A DNA stretch of 64,000 bases from Deltaproteobacteria bacterium (GCA_016703535.1 JADJBV010000001.1:248001-312000); one strand, 5' to 3'. Shown: positions 25,710-34,610, counted from the stretch's first letter. Made by a program: numbers and translations. Notes: generated by a model from the sequence alone, not told the origin.

Positions 25710-25739
25710 AAGGTACAAGAGTCCCGGGTCACTCGTCAA
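25710..25739 (-). promoter_or_regulatory. Sigma-70 promoter with AT-rich UP-like region
   Basis: On the minus strand TTGACG (25739-25734), an 18-base spacer and TACCTT (25715-25710). The bases just upstream (about 25741-25775) are the most AT-rich stretch in the neighbourhood, as in UP elements of stable-RNA promoters. The layout resembles the tRNA-Ser promoter at 48-76. Confidence 0.6.
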
Positions 25740-25877
25740 GACGACAAATCATAAAAGTGTACTGATTTCATGCACTTAGCCCGACGCACTCTAGAAGTTA
25801 CACGCGGGCGCGCGCGTGCCAAAGGCGCAGGCCACTTGTCAACACAGGGGGGTGGGGGTGGGTGGGCGCGAGGGCGA
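25740..25877. other. Intergenic, AT-rich then GC-rich; no gene seen
   Basis: Between the small-transcript promoter and the Kelch-like gene. Holds the AT-rich stretch and a GC hairpin CACGCG/CGCGTG at 25801-25818 with no T-run; it might slow polymerase after the upstream lipoprotein gene but is not a convincing terminator. Confidence 0.4.
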
Positions 25878-27284
25878 TCACAACGATAGGACCGCGAAGT
25901 CGGCGTAGATGTCGTCGTCGTTGCCGAAGCCGAAGAGGATGCGGTGGCGCGCCGGATCGTAGATCGCGGTGCAGGAGCTGCGTTCGGGGCGACCCGGCGG
26001 CAACTCGACCTTGGTCCAGCCCTCGTGGCCTTGTTCGAGATCCAAGGCGAAGAGCCCACGTTGAGTCGTGCGAGCGTCGTCGGTGCCGCCCCAGATGAAA
26101 AATCGCTGGCCGATCGGATCGAAGGCCGAACACCCGTTGCGGCGACCGGGCACGTTGGGATCGGCGTCGAGCAACTTCACCCAACGCACCGGGGTCTCGT
26201 GGAGCAACAAGGCCCAGGTGTCGTCGGCGGCGTTCACCGGATCACTGAAGCGGGGGATTTGGGCGCCCGCAAAAAGCACCAGCCGATCGTTCTCCAGATC
26301 GTGGGCCGCGAAGTAGCCGTAGCGAGGTGAAGGGCGGTCTTGGCGATCGTTGTTCGGCTCGAGGAGTTGGTAGGTGCCGGCCACCGGATCGAGGGCGCCG
26401 ATCTCGCAGTGCACCGACTGGGTCGCGACGCCGCAGGCCGAGATCATCCGCTGGCGGGGGGCGTCCCAGATCAGGCTGCCGAGTTGGCTGGGTTCGGCGC
26501 CGACGGTTCCGGACACGGTCATCGGCGTAAAGACCGCCCGATCCCCGGCGAAGTGGAGGCGATCGAAGGCCATCACCGCCTCACCGTTTTGGTAGGCGCC
26601 GCCCGAGACCACCGCCTCGCCGCTTTCACCGATGAAGGCCAAGCGGCCCCCGGCCCGATCGGGGGCGCCGGTCGAGGAGTAGGTGCTCCAGGTGGAGTTG
26701 GCCAAGTTGTAGGCCCAAAAGTCGGTGACCAAAGTGAACTGCCTCGGCAGGTAGTCGTAGCCGCCGAAGAGGAAGAGGCGATCCGGATCGTTGGGATCGA
26801 GGAAAAGCAGGGTGTGCTCCCGAGCGCTGGGGCCGGTGACCCCGGGTTGCCAGGTGGGCGCGGCCTCGAAGCGCAAGGGCCGGACCTCTACCGCGATACG
26901 GGCGGTGGTGCGGGTGCCCTCACACTCGGCGACGACCTCCACCTCGAAGGAACCTTCAACGCCGTAGGGGACCCGGACCCGGATCTCGGCGCCGCTGGGA
27001 GTGATGCGCCAACCTTCGGGGCCGCTGATCCCGGGGGGCGCGGCGCTGTTGGGCGCCGTGGGCGTAAAGATCAGTCGGCCACCGGCGCTGACCTCCAGAC
27101 GATCGGGCACACCGTCGAGGATGCAGGGGAGGGGGCCCGAGTCGGGCGGACCCGAGTCGGGGGTGCCAGCGTCCGGTGGTGCGCCTGAGTCGGGCAGGGG
27201 CCCCGCGTCCGACGCCGGCAGGTCGCTGGCCTCTCCGCACGCGGCGGCCAAAAGGAGGAGGGGCAGGAGTGGGCGAAGGCGCAC
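25878..27284 (-). CDS. Lipoprotein with Kelch-like propeller
   Basis: A 468-residue lipoprotein: signal RLRPLLPLLLLAAAC (lipobox Cys at residue 16), a tether rich in DAG, DSG and PPDSGP (about 20-50), a small Ig-like domain (about 60-130, 'RLEVSAGGRLIFTPTAPN...EVEVVAECEGTRTTARIAVEV'), then a Kelch-type propeller with units such as 'HTLLFLDPNDPDRLFLFGGYDY', 'AAHDLENDRLVLFAGAQ', 'GCSAFDPIGQRFFIWGGTDD' and 'CTAIYDPARHRILFGFGND'. GTG at 27284 starts the signal peptide. It probably sits on the cell surface and binds glycan or protein; no catalytic residues of galactose oxidase are visible. Confidence 0.8.
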   Translation of the reverse strand: MRLRPLLPLLLLAAACGEASDLPASDAGPLPDSGAPPDAGTPDSGPPDSGPLPCILDGVPDRLEVSAGGRLIFTPTAPNSAAPPGISGPEGWRITPSGAEIRVRVPYGVEGSFEVEVVAECEGTRTTARIAVEVRPLRFEAAPTWQPGVTGPSAREHTLLFLDPNDPDRLFLFGGYDYLPRQFTLVTDFWAYNLANSTWSTYSSTGAPDRAGGRLAFIGESGEAVVSGGAYQNGEAVMAFDRLHFAGDRAVFTPMTVSGTVGAEPSQLGSLIWDAPRQRMISACGVATQSVHCEIGALDPVAGTYQLLEPNNDRQDRPSPRYGYFAAHDLENDRLVLFAGAQIPRFSDPVNAADDTWALLLHETPVRWVKLLDADPNVPGRRNGCSAFDPIGQRFFIWGGTDDARTTQRGLFALDLEQGHEGWTKVELPPGRPERSSCTAIYDPARHRILFGFGNDDDIYADFAVLSL

Positions 27285-27415
27285 GGTGGGCGTCGAAGAG
27301 CACGCGGCGTGCCACCCCAAAGCGCCGTTGCGTTGGGTTCGCCGTTAGGAGTCGATCGGATCTGGAAAAAAAGACCTCGGCGCCGGGACCCTCGGCGGTC
27401 TATGGATGGGCTCGT

Positions 27416-28495
27416 ATGCAGGTGGGAGCCCTCTACTCGCCGACCGAAGCCAAGGAGATGGCCGACCGCCTGGGCGTCTCTTTGGAGGCGATCGAACTGA
27501 CCCGGCGTTCGGACCTGATCGATCTGCACCTCGACACCTTCTTGCCGATCCGGATGTGGGGCTACGACGTTCGGGCCCGGCACGGCACCGGACTTTTGGG
27601 GGGCATCGCCTTCGGTCACATCGACATCCCTCGGGCCATGGACGCGGGCTTGTCGGGTGGGCTTTGGTCGATCACCACCAACCCGTTTCGCACCGCCGCC
27701 GGCCGTTGGCAGACCTTTCAGCGCAACCTGGCCAAGGTCAAAGAGCTGGTCGAGACCTCCACGGGCCACCTGCGGTTGGTGCGGACCGTCGCCGAATACC
27801 AAGCGGCCAAGGCGGCGGGGGCCCACGCGGTGTTCCTTTCGGTGCAAGGCGGCAACGCCTTTGACGCGGCGCCGGGCTTGATGGCGGCGGTCCCGGATCG
27901 CCAGGTGGTGCGGGTCACCGTGTTGCACCTGACCAACTCGGCCCTCGGCACGGCCAGCACGCCCGTCTCTCATTTACGCCGTAACAAGGGGCTGAGCTCG
28001 GCGGGCAAAGCGCTGATCGAGTCCCTCAACGCCGAGCGGGTTTTTGTCGATCTGGCCCATATCCACCCCGATGGTTTTTGGGACGCGGTCCAGGTCCACG
28101 ACAAAAGCCAACCGTTGATCGACACCCACACCGGCGTTTCGGGCGTGACGCCCCACTGGCGCAACTTGGACGATCGACAGATCAAGGCCATCGCCGACAC
28201 CGGCGGCACCATCGGCATCATCTACTCCAAACACTTCTTGGAGGGGGCCCACGGCCACCAAGACGCCCAGATGGTGTTGGAGCACATGCAGCACATCATC
28301 CAGGTCGCGGGTGAAGACTTCGTCTCGATCGGCAGCGACTACGACGGGGCGATCGTGCCGCCGCCCGATCTGCGGAGCGGCGACAGTTATCCGTACCTGG
28401 TGCAGTTGATGTTGGAGCGCGGCTGGACTGAGGGGCGGATCAAGAAGATCTTGGGCGGGAACTTCCTGCGGGCCCTGGCGGCGTTGCGGGGCTGA
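27416..28495 (+). CDS. Membrane dipeptidase (M19)-like protein with altered metal ligand
   Basis: A 359-residue M19 (renal dipeptidase) family protein. Conserved parts: DLIDLHLD (His38 and Asp40 of the first metal site), 'VLHLTNSALGTAS', 'VFVDLAHIHPDGFWDAV', 'IDTHTGVSGVTPHWRNLDDRQIKAIADTGGTIGIIY' (His of the second site), 'FVSIGSDYDGAI' and the C-terminal 'GRIKKILGGNFLRAL'. The bridging glutamate, normally in a (I/V)EGG motif, is Gln144 here (FLSVQGGNAFD), and the following His is Asn. That change should weaken the two-metal site. ATG at 27416 is chosen because it begins the conserved region. No signal peptide is visible, unlike membrane-bound relatives. Confidence 0.85.
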   Translation: MQVGALYSPTEAKEMADRLGVSLEAIELTRRSDLIDLHLDTFLPIRMWGYDVRARHGTGLLGGIAFGHIDIPRAMDAGLSGGLWSITTNPFRTAAGRWQTFQRNLAKVKELVETSTGHLRLVRTVAEYQAAKAAGAHAVFLSVQGGNAFDAAPGLMAAVPDRQVVRVTVLHLTNSALGTASTPVSHLRRNKGLSSAGKALIESLNAERVFVDLAHIHPDGFWDAVQVHDKSQPLIDTHTGVSGVTPHWRNLDDRQIKAIADTGGTIGIIYSKHFLEGAHGHQDAQMVLEHMQHIIQVAGEDFVSIGSDYDGAIVPPPDLRSGDSYPYLVQLMLERGWTEGRIKKILGGNFLRALAALRG

Positions 28496-28511
28496 GGCTT
28501 CCCGCAGGCGC

Positions 28512-29942
28512 TCAACGTTCGTCGGCGCCGACGTCGGGGCCGGGGCCTTTGGGTCGTGGTTCGCCGTCGTAGTCGGTCGCCGGGACCATCCGGCTGCCGT
28601 CCGCCCGATCGATGCAGGGTGAGTTGGCCTTCAGCCGGTAGTCGGCGTCCAGCTCCGGCGGTTCGGAGAAGTTGCCGTCCCCAAGGGGCGTGTTGGCGGG
28701 GAGTGGACCAAGGTCCGAGCTCCGGAAGCGGCAAGCGGCGGCGGCGGTGGCGGTGAGGGTCCCGTTGTCCCAGCTGATGGTGGCCTCGACCTGTGCCCCG
28801 GGCCCACAACGGAGGCCGGCGGTGCTGCTGGTCCGGGCCTGATTGGCCACCACGGTGACGTAAGCGAAGCGGGAGTTGGTCGGGTTTTGGGCGAGCCAAG
28901 CCCCACCCACCTCGGACTGCTCGTTGCCGTTTTCGACCAAGAAGACATTTTCGACCGCGTAGCCGAGGACCTCCCGGATCGCCAGGCCACCACCGGCGTG
29001 GCGACGAACGCGGCTTTCGGTCAACTCCACGAAGGCGCCGCCTTCGGCCTCGAGCCCGAGCCCACTGCCGGGGCCCAGATCGACCCGGCGCAAGGTGGCT
29101 TGCGTTCCGGCCCCGCGCACCAAAACGCCGCCGCCGATGTCCCGGGCACCACCCTTGACGGTCAACCCGGTCAACTCCACTTGCCCGCCGACGATCTCCA
29201 GGGTCGGGACGTTGAGGTTGAACAACACCGCCCCCGGCGCGGCCACCGCCCTTCGATCGCCGTCGATCGAGACCTGTTCGTCGTAGTTGCCGCTCCCGAT
29301 CAGGACCAGCCGGGCCCAGGGGACCTCAAAGGCGCGGCCGATGGCGCAGAAGGGGTTGCCGCGGGTCCCGTTGCCCGGACACGTTGCGGCGGCGTCGACC
29401 AAGGCGGTTTCGGCTTCGGGGCCACAGACGCTGGGCACACCCCCGCACAAAAAGCCGGCCTCGATGGTGCAAGTTGGGTTGCAACCGTCCCCCGGGTTCA
29501 GGTTGTGGTCGTCGCAGGCCTCGCCGGTGTCGAGCAAGCCGTTGCCGCAGGTGGTTCCTTGGCCCAACACCACCGTCGCGGTCGGCACAAAACCCAAACG
29601 AAGGGTGACCTCGGTGTCCCCGACCGCCACCACTTGCCCGGCCAGATCTTTGCCGGACACCGACAAGGCCAGGGCCTGTTGGTCGAAGCGAGCCTCCAGC
29701 ACCAAGAGCAGCTGTCGTCGCTCGAAGTCGGTGACGCCGGCGCCGTCTTCGCCCAAAGGGACCACCCGGGGTGTGGTCGTGAAGGCCGACTCTTCACCGA
29801 CGTAGGCCTCCACCTCCAAGGAGCCGAGGGCCACCGGGGTACGGGAGACCACGTTCAGCCGCACCCCGGTGTAGTCCGCAGTCGTCTGGTTTTCGGTGCA
29901 GGCCCAGGCGCCGAGCAAAAAAATGCAAGCCAACTTGCGCAT
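28512..29942 (-). CDS. Lipoprotein with DUF4215 repeat and parallel beta-helix
   Basis: A 476-residue lipoprotein: MRKLACIFLLGAWAC (lipobox), an N-terminal beta domain of about 110 residues, one complete DUF4215 'myxo disulfide' repeat (CGNGLLDTGEACDDHNLNPGDGCNPTC), then a right-handed beta-helix of the pectate-lyase type with units such as 'NVPTLEIVGGQVELTGLTVKGG', 'DIGGGVLVRGAGTQATLRRVDLG' and 'AFVELTESRVRRHAGGGLAIRE', ending in the common 'DYDGEPRP..GPDVGADE' motif of choice-of-anchor helix proteins. The ATG lies 4 bases after the stop of the giant kinase gene, so the two are co-transcribed. No polysaccharide-lyase active site is evident. Confidence 0.8.
   Translation of the reverse strand: MRKLACIFLLGAWACTENQTTADYTGVRLNVVSRTPVALGSLEVEAYVGEESAFTTTPRVVPLGEDGAGVTDFERRQLLLVLEARFDQQALALSVSGKDLAGQVVAVGDTEVTLRLGFVPTATVVLGQGTTCGNGLLDTGEACDDHNLNPGDGCNPTCTIEAGFLCGGVPSVCGPEAETALVDAAATCPGNGTRGNPFCAIGRAFEVPWARLVLIGSGNYDEQVSIDGDRRAVAAPGAVLFNLNVPTLEIVGGQVELTGLTVKGGARDIGGGVLVRGAGTQATLRRVDLGPGSGLGLEAEGGAFVELTESRVRRHAGGGLAIREVLGYAVENVFLVENGNEQSEVGGAWLAQNPTNSRFAYVTVVANQARTSSTAGLRCGPGAQVEATISWDNGTLTATAAAACRFRSSDLGPLPANTPLGDGNFSEPPELDADYRLKANSPCIDRADGSRMVPATDYDGEPRPKGPGPDVGADER
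29090..29103. repeat. GCAAG-N4-CTTGC palindrome
   Basis: GCAAG GTGG CTTGC inside the beta-helix coding region. Confidence 0.6.
29925..29938. repeat. GCAAG-N4-CTTGC palindrome
   Basis: GCAAG CCAA CTTGC over codons 2-6 of the beta-helix lipoprotein, right at the junction with the kinase gene. Confidence 0.6.
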
Positions 29943-29946
29943 CACT

Positions 29947-32900
29947 TCAGTCTCTCAGGGTGGGGGCCGTGTCGAGGCCCCATTCGGCCACCTTGGCCAA
30001 GGTGCGGGCGTGATCGGGGACGTATTCGAGGAAACTCAAGCGCCAGGCGGGTTGCCCGATGCGCATGGCCCGTTGGTAGAGCCGGTCCCGGGCGGTGGCC
30101 ACCACCCGTTGGGCCCGATCGAAGTCGCCGGTGACGTTCAGGGCCTCGGCGTAGACCAAACGAGCGCCGGCTTCACCTTCTTCGAGGCCCCCGAGCTGCT
30201 CGAGCACCCGATAGGCTTCGGCGGCGGCGTCCAGCGCCGGGCCCTGGTGGCCCAAGGCCAACTCGGCCCGAGCCAACGCGGTCAAGGCGGCGGCCCGGGG
30301 TGCGGCCAACTCGGCGAGCAATGACAACGCGGTGGACGCCTCACTTTTGGCGGCCAGCTCATCTTTGGAGAGCAACAAGATGCTCGAGAGGTAGACCCGC
30401 GTCAGGCCCTCCAAGCGGGGATCCCGTTGGGCCTGGCCCGCGGCGATGGCCCGTTCGGCGGCCTCTTTGGCCCGGGCCAGTTGACCGCTGCACGCCAAGA
30501 CGTTGGCCAGGTTGTGATCGGCGTAAGCGACGGTCTGGGCCAGGTCCATCTCCACCGCCGCGGCCCGGGCTTCGACCAAGGCGGCCTCGGCCGCGGCGTA
30601 GTCGCCCAACTCGGCCAAGGCGAAGCCCAAGCTCATGCGTTCGTTGGTGGCGTTGCGGCGATCGCCCGCGTCGGCGAACAGGCTGATCGCGCTCTTGAGG
30701 CCGGTCGCGTAGGCCCCCGGATCTCCATCATGGAGCGCTCGGCGGGCCCGACCGCGTTCGACCCGGGCTCGGGCCAAGGGCGAAAGTTGGGGATGATCGT
30801 CCACCGCCCGTTCGACCTCGATGGCCAAGGTGTCGGACAACTCGGTTTCGCCCAAGACCAACAGGAGCTCGGCGGTGCGGGCCAGGCAGATCACCCGGGC
30901 GTCTTGGGCTTCGGGCGCGGGTTGGGCGGTGACGGCCCGATCGACCCAGGTCCGGAGCAGCTCGGACTGGGCGAGTCGGCCCAAAGAGGTGAGGAGGTCG
31001 GCGATGGCCCGGTACCAAGCCGAGGTCCCTTGGGCGAGGAGGCGGCTGGCGGCTTCGGCGTGTTCCACCGTCGCTTCCACTTGGCCCAACCAGTAGTGGG
31101 CTTGGGCCCGATAGAGGTGGAGCAGACCACGGGGTTCACTTTCGGGCTGACACAAGAGGCCCCGATCGACGATCTCGGCCACCGACGACAGGTCATTGCC
31201 ACCCAGCGCTTGTTCGGCGGCCCGCACATAAAAGGCGACGGCGCGCTCCGGCACATGGCCTCGCTCGAAGTGTTGAGCCAAGACCATCACGTCTCGTTTA
31301 CCAACCTGGTCCAACCACTCGCCGGCCAAGCGGTGACCCAAGGCCCGATCGTGGTCGGTCAACATCGCGTAGGCCGCCTCCCGCACCGAACTGGAGCGGA
31401 AGCGATACTCCACTTGGTCGGGCAAGGTGGGCGCGCTGGCCCGGGCGATCACCTCTCGGTCGACCAACTCATCCAACATCTCGGACACTCGAGTGGTCGA
31501 GTCACCCCCACCCAACAAGGCCACAACTCCGCCTCGCCAGAAGGTGTCGCCAAAAACGCTGGCCGCCCGCAAGACCCGCTTGGCCTCCGGGCCCAGGGCG
31601 TCGAGGCGGCTCTGGATCATGCCCACCACCGAGTCCGGCAGGCCGCTGCCGACGTTTTCGGCGACCGCGCGGATCAACTCCTCGAGGAAAAACGGGTTGC
31701 CTTCGGCCCGCTCCACCACCTGCTGGACCGTACCCGGCGCCAACTTTGGCAAGACAACTTGCACCAGCCGCTCGGCCGCCTTTTTGGTGAGGGCCCCCAA
31801 CTTCAGCTCTTGCACCTCCCGATCGCGCCAGAGCCCGGGGAAGGTTCGGTGCACCTCGGGGCGGGCCAGGCCCAACACCAGCAGGGGGCGATCCACCATC
31901 CGCTTCAGGGCCAGGTCCACAAAACGCACCGAAGGCGGATCACCGGCGTGCAGGTTTTCGAAGATCAAGATCACCGGCTGGAGCGCCGTTTCGGCCAACA
32001 ACCAGTCCTCGAAGGCCGACCGTAGGTTGTCGCCCATCAGGACCGGATCACTTCGGGCCGGGCCCAGGGTCTCGTGGGCGCTGTTGTCGAAGGGCAGGCC
32101 AGCCAACTCGGCCAAAAACACCAACACCCGCCGTCGTTCGGCCTCCGGGACCGCCCGCTCCAAACGGATCCGCAACTTGTCTTGCGCGATCGGGAGCGGC
32201 TCACCATCGCTGATCCCGGCGGCCTGTTTGATGGCGCTCCCCAAGAGCCCGAAGGGAGAGCCCGCCAAAAAACTTTCGCCTCGGGCCTCCAGGACGGTCA
32301 CCTCTTCGCCCCGGTCCGCGATCTTCTTGAGCAGCTCGCCCCGGAGCCTCGACTTGCCCAAGCCGGGCGGGGCGGTGACCAAAACCGCCCGAGCCACCGG
32401 TTCCTGAATACACTCAGTATAGGTGGCCTCCAGGGTGATCAGCTCCCGATCTCGGCCGACACAAGGGGTGTTTTTGCCCAACAGGCTGCGGCCACTGGCC
32501 CGGCCGCCTCGTTCGCCCCGCAAGAAATAGCCGGCGTTGTCGAGGCCGACGTCAAAGTTGGTCTCCAACAAGGCGGCGCTGACGCCGTCCAGCCGAACGA
32601 AGTCGGCGCTGGCGTGGTGTAAGGTGCGTGCGCCTCGATCGATCACCTCACCGAAGGGGAGTCGACCCGAGACGATGCCTCGGCCGGTGGCCAACACCAC
32701 CGGGACGTCGCCAAAAGAGCGGCGAATTTGGAGGGCACACCGGGCCGCTTGTCCGGCGAGATCGGTGGCCGCGCCGCTGTCGGTGAAGTGGATCAGGGTC
32801 GAGCCGTCGACCAGCGGGTCCCAGACGCCGCCCAAGGAGCTCACCATCTTCGATAGCTCAGCCTCCAACTCGTCCGAGGCGCCCGCCGCCAGGGTGGCCG

Positions 32901-33858
32901 CCGTACCTTCCATCTCACCGGCCAACACCACGCAGAGGAAACGTTGTTCGTTGCTGGTGAGGGACGGCGGTTTGGTCGGAGGTTCTTCTTGGGAAGGCCG
33001 TCGAGTTTGGCCGGAGCTGAGGTCGATCTCGCCCAAGGTCAGGCCAGCCAGGGCTTGTTGCACCGACCGGACGTCGGCGGGCCGGCCGTCGGGCTCCTTG
33101 CTCAACATCTTGGCGATCAGATCGTCCAAGCTCGCGGGCGCGTCGGGACGCAGTTCGGTGACGCGGGGGGCTTCGTGCAGCAGGATCTTGGCCAACACCG
33201 CCATGATGTTGGTCCCGGTGAAGGGCGGCTGCCCGGTCAAACACTCGAACAGCACACTGCCCAAAGCGAAGATGTCGGCGCGAGCGTCCAGCTCCTTGGC
33301 CCCTCGGGCCTGCTCCGGCGCCATATAACCCGGCGTGCCGATCAAGGCGCCGGTCCGGGTCATGGTCGGACCGGTGGCCCCGCCGCTCACCCGGGCCACG
33401 CCAAAGTCCAGCACCTTCACTCGACCGATCTCGCCGCCGACCAAAAACAAGTTGGGGGGCTTGATGTCTCGATGGACCACGCCCCGTTCGTGGGCCTCGT
33501 GCAGTGCGCTGGCCACGCGGATGCCCAGCTGCACCGTCTCCACCACCGTCAGCCGGCCTTCACCGATCCGGTCGGCCAAGGTCTTGCCCTCGAGCCACTC
33601 CATCGCGATGTAGTGTTCGTTGTTTTCGCTAAGGCCGTGGGAGACGTAGCGGACGATCCCGGGGTGGCGCAGCTCGGCCAACACCGCCGCTTCCCGCTGA
33701 AAACGTTCGGCGTCGTTTTTGGCGCGGATATCGAGCTGTTTGACCGCCACCGGCTGGTCTTGCTCGAGGTCTCGGGCTCGAAAGACGGTGCCCATGCCGC
33801 CGGCGCCAACTTTGCGCTCGATCCGGAAGCGCCGGACGATGGTATCCCCAGGCAACAC
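29947..33858 (-). CDS. Ser/Thr protein kinase fused to cyclase-like, AAA-type ATPase and TPR domains
   Basis: A protein of about 1303 residues. The N-terminal kinase (about 8-275) is complete: GAGGMGTVF, VAVKQLD, HRDIKPPNLF, LDFGVARV, GTPGYMAPEQ. Residues about 305-460 look like a degraded class III cyclase domain ('FLCVVLAGEMEGTAATL...DGSTLIHFTDSGAATDLAGQAARCALQIRR'). An AAA_16/STAND ATPase follows (VGRDRELI, Walker A APPGLGKS near residue 498, then 'PVILIFENLHAGDPPSVRFVDLALKRM'). The last 350 residues are TPR-like helices. This architecture belongs to the myxobacterial kinase-ATPase family of signal integrators. GTG at 33858 is preferred; TTG at 33900 is an alternative, but it overlaps a TTGACA that may be a -35 box. 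Confidence 0.85.
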   Translation of the reverse strand: MLPGDTIVRRFRIERKVGAGGMGTVFRARDLEQDQPVAVKQLDIRAKNDAERFQREAAVLAELRHPGIVRYVSHGLSENNEHYIAMEWLEGKTLADRIGEGRLTVVETVQLGIRVASALHEAHERGVVHRDIKPPNLFLVGGEIGRVKVLDFGVARVSGGATGPTMTRTGALIGTPGYMAPEQARGAKELDARADIFALGSVLFECLTGQPPFTGTNIMAVLAKILLHEAPRVTELRPDAPASLDDLIAKMLSKEPDGRPADVRSVQQALAGLTLGEIDLSSGQTRRPSQEEPPTKPPSLTSNEQRFLCVVLAGEMEGTAATLAAGASDELEAELSKMVSSLGGVWDPLVDGSTLIHFTDSGAATDLAGQAARCALQIRRSFGDVPVVLATGRGIVSGRLPFGEVIDRGARTLHHASADFVRLDGVSAALLETNFDVGLDNAGYFLRGERGGRASGRSLLGKNTPCVGRDRELITLEATYTECIQEPVARAVLVTAPPGLGKSRLRGELLKKIADRGEEVTVLEARGESFLAGSPFGLLGSAIKQAAGISDGEPLPIAQDKLRIRLERAVPEAERRRVLVFLAELAGLPFDNSAHETLGPARSDPVLMGDNLRSAFEDWLLAETALQPVILIFENLHAGDPPSVRFVDLALKRMVDRPLLVLGLARPEVHRTFPGLWRDREVQELKLGALTKKAAERLVQVVLPKLAPGTVQQVVERAEGNPFFLEELIRAVAENVGSGLPDSVVGMIQSRLDALGPEAKRVLRAASVFGDTFWRGGVVALLGGGDSTTRVSEMLDELVDREVIARASAPTLPDQVEYRFRSSSVREAAYAMLTDHDRALGHRLAGEWLDQVGKRDVMVLAQHFERGHVPERAVAFYVRAAEQALGGNDLSSVAEIVDRGLLCQPESEPRGLLHLYRAQAHYWLGQVEATVEHAEAASRLLAQGTSAWYRAIADLLTSLGRLAQSELLRTWVDRAVTAQPAPEAQDARVICLARTAELLLVLGETELSDTLAIEVERAVDDHPQLSPLARARVERGRARRALHDGDPGAYATGLKSAISLFADAGDRRNATNERMSLGFALAELGDYAAAEAALVEARAAAVEMDLAQTVAYADHNLANVLACSGQLARAKEAAERAIAAGQAQRDPRLEGLTRVYLSSILLLSKDELAAKSEASTALSLLAELAAPRAAALTALARAELALGHQGPALDAAAEAYRVLEQLGGLEEGEAGARLVYAEALNVTGDFDRAQRVVATARDRLYQRAMRIGQPAWRLSFLEYVPDHARTLAKVAEWGLDTAPTLRD
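31749..31762. repeat. GCAAG-N4-CTTGC palindrome
   Basis: GCAAG ACAA CTTGC inside the ATPase part of the kinase gene. A one-mismatch relative (GCAAC TTGT CTTGC) lies at about 32172. Confidence 0.6.
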
Positions 33859-33918
33859 GGGTCGTCTCGAATCTCCGCACCTCGGCGGGAGGGCTGTCAA
33901 GGAAGCCTACGGTCGAGC

Positions 33919-33924
33919 TAGCCT
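33919..33924 (+). promoter_or_regulatory. Putative -10 box for leaderless mRNA (DUF1285-like gene)
   Basis: TAGCCT ends 8 bases before the ATG at 33933; there is no Shine-Dalgarno sequence. Confidence 0.4.
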
Positions 33925-33932
33925 TTCCAGCG

Positions 33933-34415
33933 ATGGACCCGCTCCCTTTTGGCCTCTCACGGGAGACCCAGATCCGCCGAGACGCCCACGGCCGCTGGTT
34001 CGACGGGGACGTCGAGATTGAGCACCCCCGGATCCGGGAGGCCTTCAACCGCTGGATCGATCGGGCCGAGGACGGCCGTTATATTCTAAAGAACGCCACC
34101 CACTGGGCTTATGTGGCCATCGAGGGACCGCCGGTCTGGGTGCGTCGGGCCAAGCCCCTCGAGGCGTCCATTGAGCTCGAGCTCTCCGATGGTCGCTCCG
34201 AAGCCCTGGATCCCACCACCCTGCGCCAGGACCTTGAAGGCCGCCTCTACGCCACCGTCCGTGGTGGCCTCTTGCCTGCTGGCTTCACCCGCCAAGCCGG
34301 GGCCGACCTGATGGAGCTGCTGGAGGAAGACGGCGATCAGATCGTGCTGGTGTTCGGGTCGCTGCGGATCCCGATCGAAGTCCGCGCGGCGCCCCTCGAG
34401 GTGCCGGGGGTGTGA
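33933..34415 (+). CDS. DUF1285-like protein
   Basis: A 160-residue protein with the DUF1285 pattern: 'RRDAHGRWFDGDVEIEHPRIREAFNRWIDRAEDGRYILKN', followed by 'HWAYVAIEGPPVWVRR'. DUF1285 proteins usually read 'I..dG.WfyegspI.r..lvrLFs..L.rd.dG.Y.LvtP.E...I.VeDaPfva'. Here the middle matches but the C-terminal half is diverged, and the protein is slightly shorter than the usual 180-200 residues. Cytosolic, function unknown. It is divergent from the giant kinase gene. Confidence 0.7.
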   Translation: MDPLPFGLSRETQIRRDAHGRWFDGDVEIEHPRIREAFNRWIDRAEDGRYILKNATHWAYVAIEGPPVWVRRAKPLEASIELELSDGRSEALDPTTLRQDLEGRLYATVRGGLLPAGFTRQAGADLMELLEEDGDQIVLVFGSLRIPIEVRAAPLEVPGV

Positions 34416-34435
34416 GCCTGCGTCCTTGGTGGGGG

Positions 34436-34516
34436 GCGACGGCGGCGGGAAAGGAGAGGACAGGAAGGCGGGGAGACGGGAAGACGGGAAGGGCCGAGGC
34501 GTTTTGGGGTGGGTGG
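34436..34516 (+). repeat. Intergenic direct repeat, copy A
   Basis: Purine-rich unit beginning GCGACGGCGGCGGGA and ending TTTTGGGGTGGGTGG. It contains the core GACAGGAAG...GACGGGAAGGGCCGAG with an extra block in which GACGGGAA is duplicated. Confidence 0.75.
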
Positions 34517-34544
34517 CGGAGACTGCGTCTGCGGTGGGCGGGTG

Positions 34545-34610
34545 GCGACGGCGGCGGGAGAGGAGAGGACAGGAAGACGGGAAGGGCCGAGGAGTTTTTG
34601 GGGTGGGTGG
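34545..34610 (+). repeat. Intergenic direct repeat, copy B
   Basis: Second copy of the same unit, 109 bases after copy A, lacking the extra GACGGGAA block and with small substitutions (GAGGAGTTTTTGGGG against GAGGCGTTTTGGGG). Confidence 0.75.

Noticed and set aside
25837..25842. A second TTGACA upstream of the small-transcript promoter
   Set aside because: No -10-like hexamer lies at 16-19 bases, so it is probably chance.
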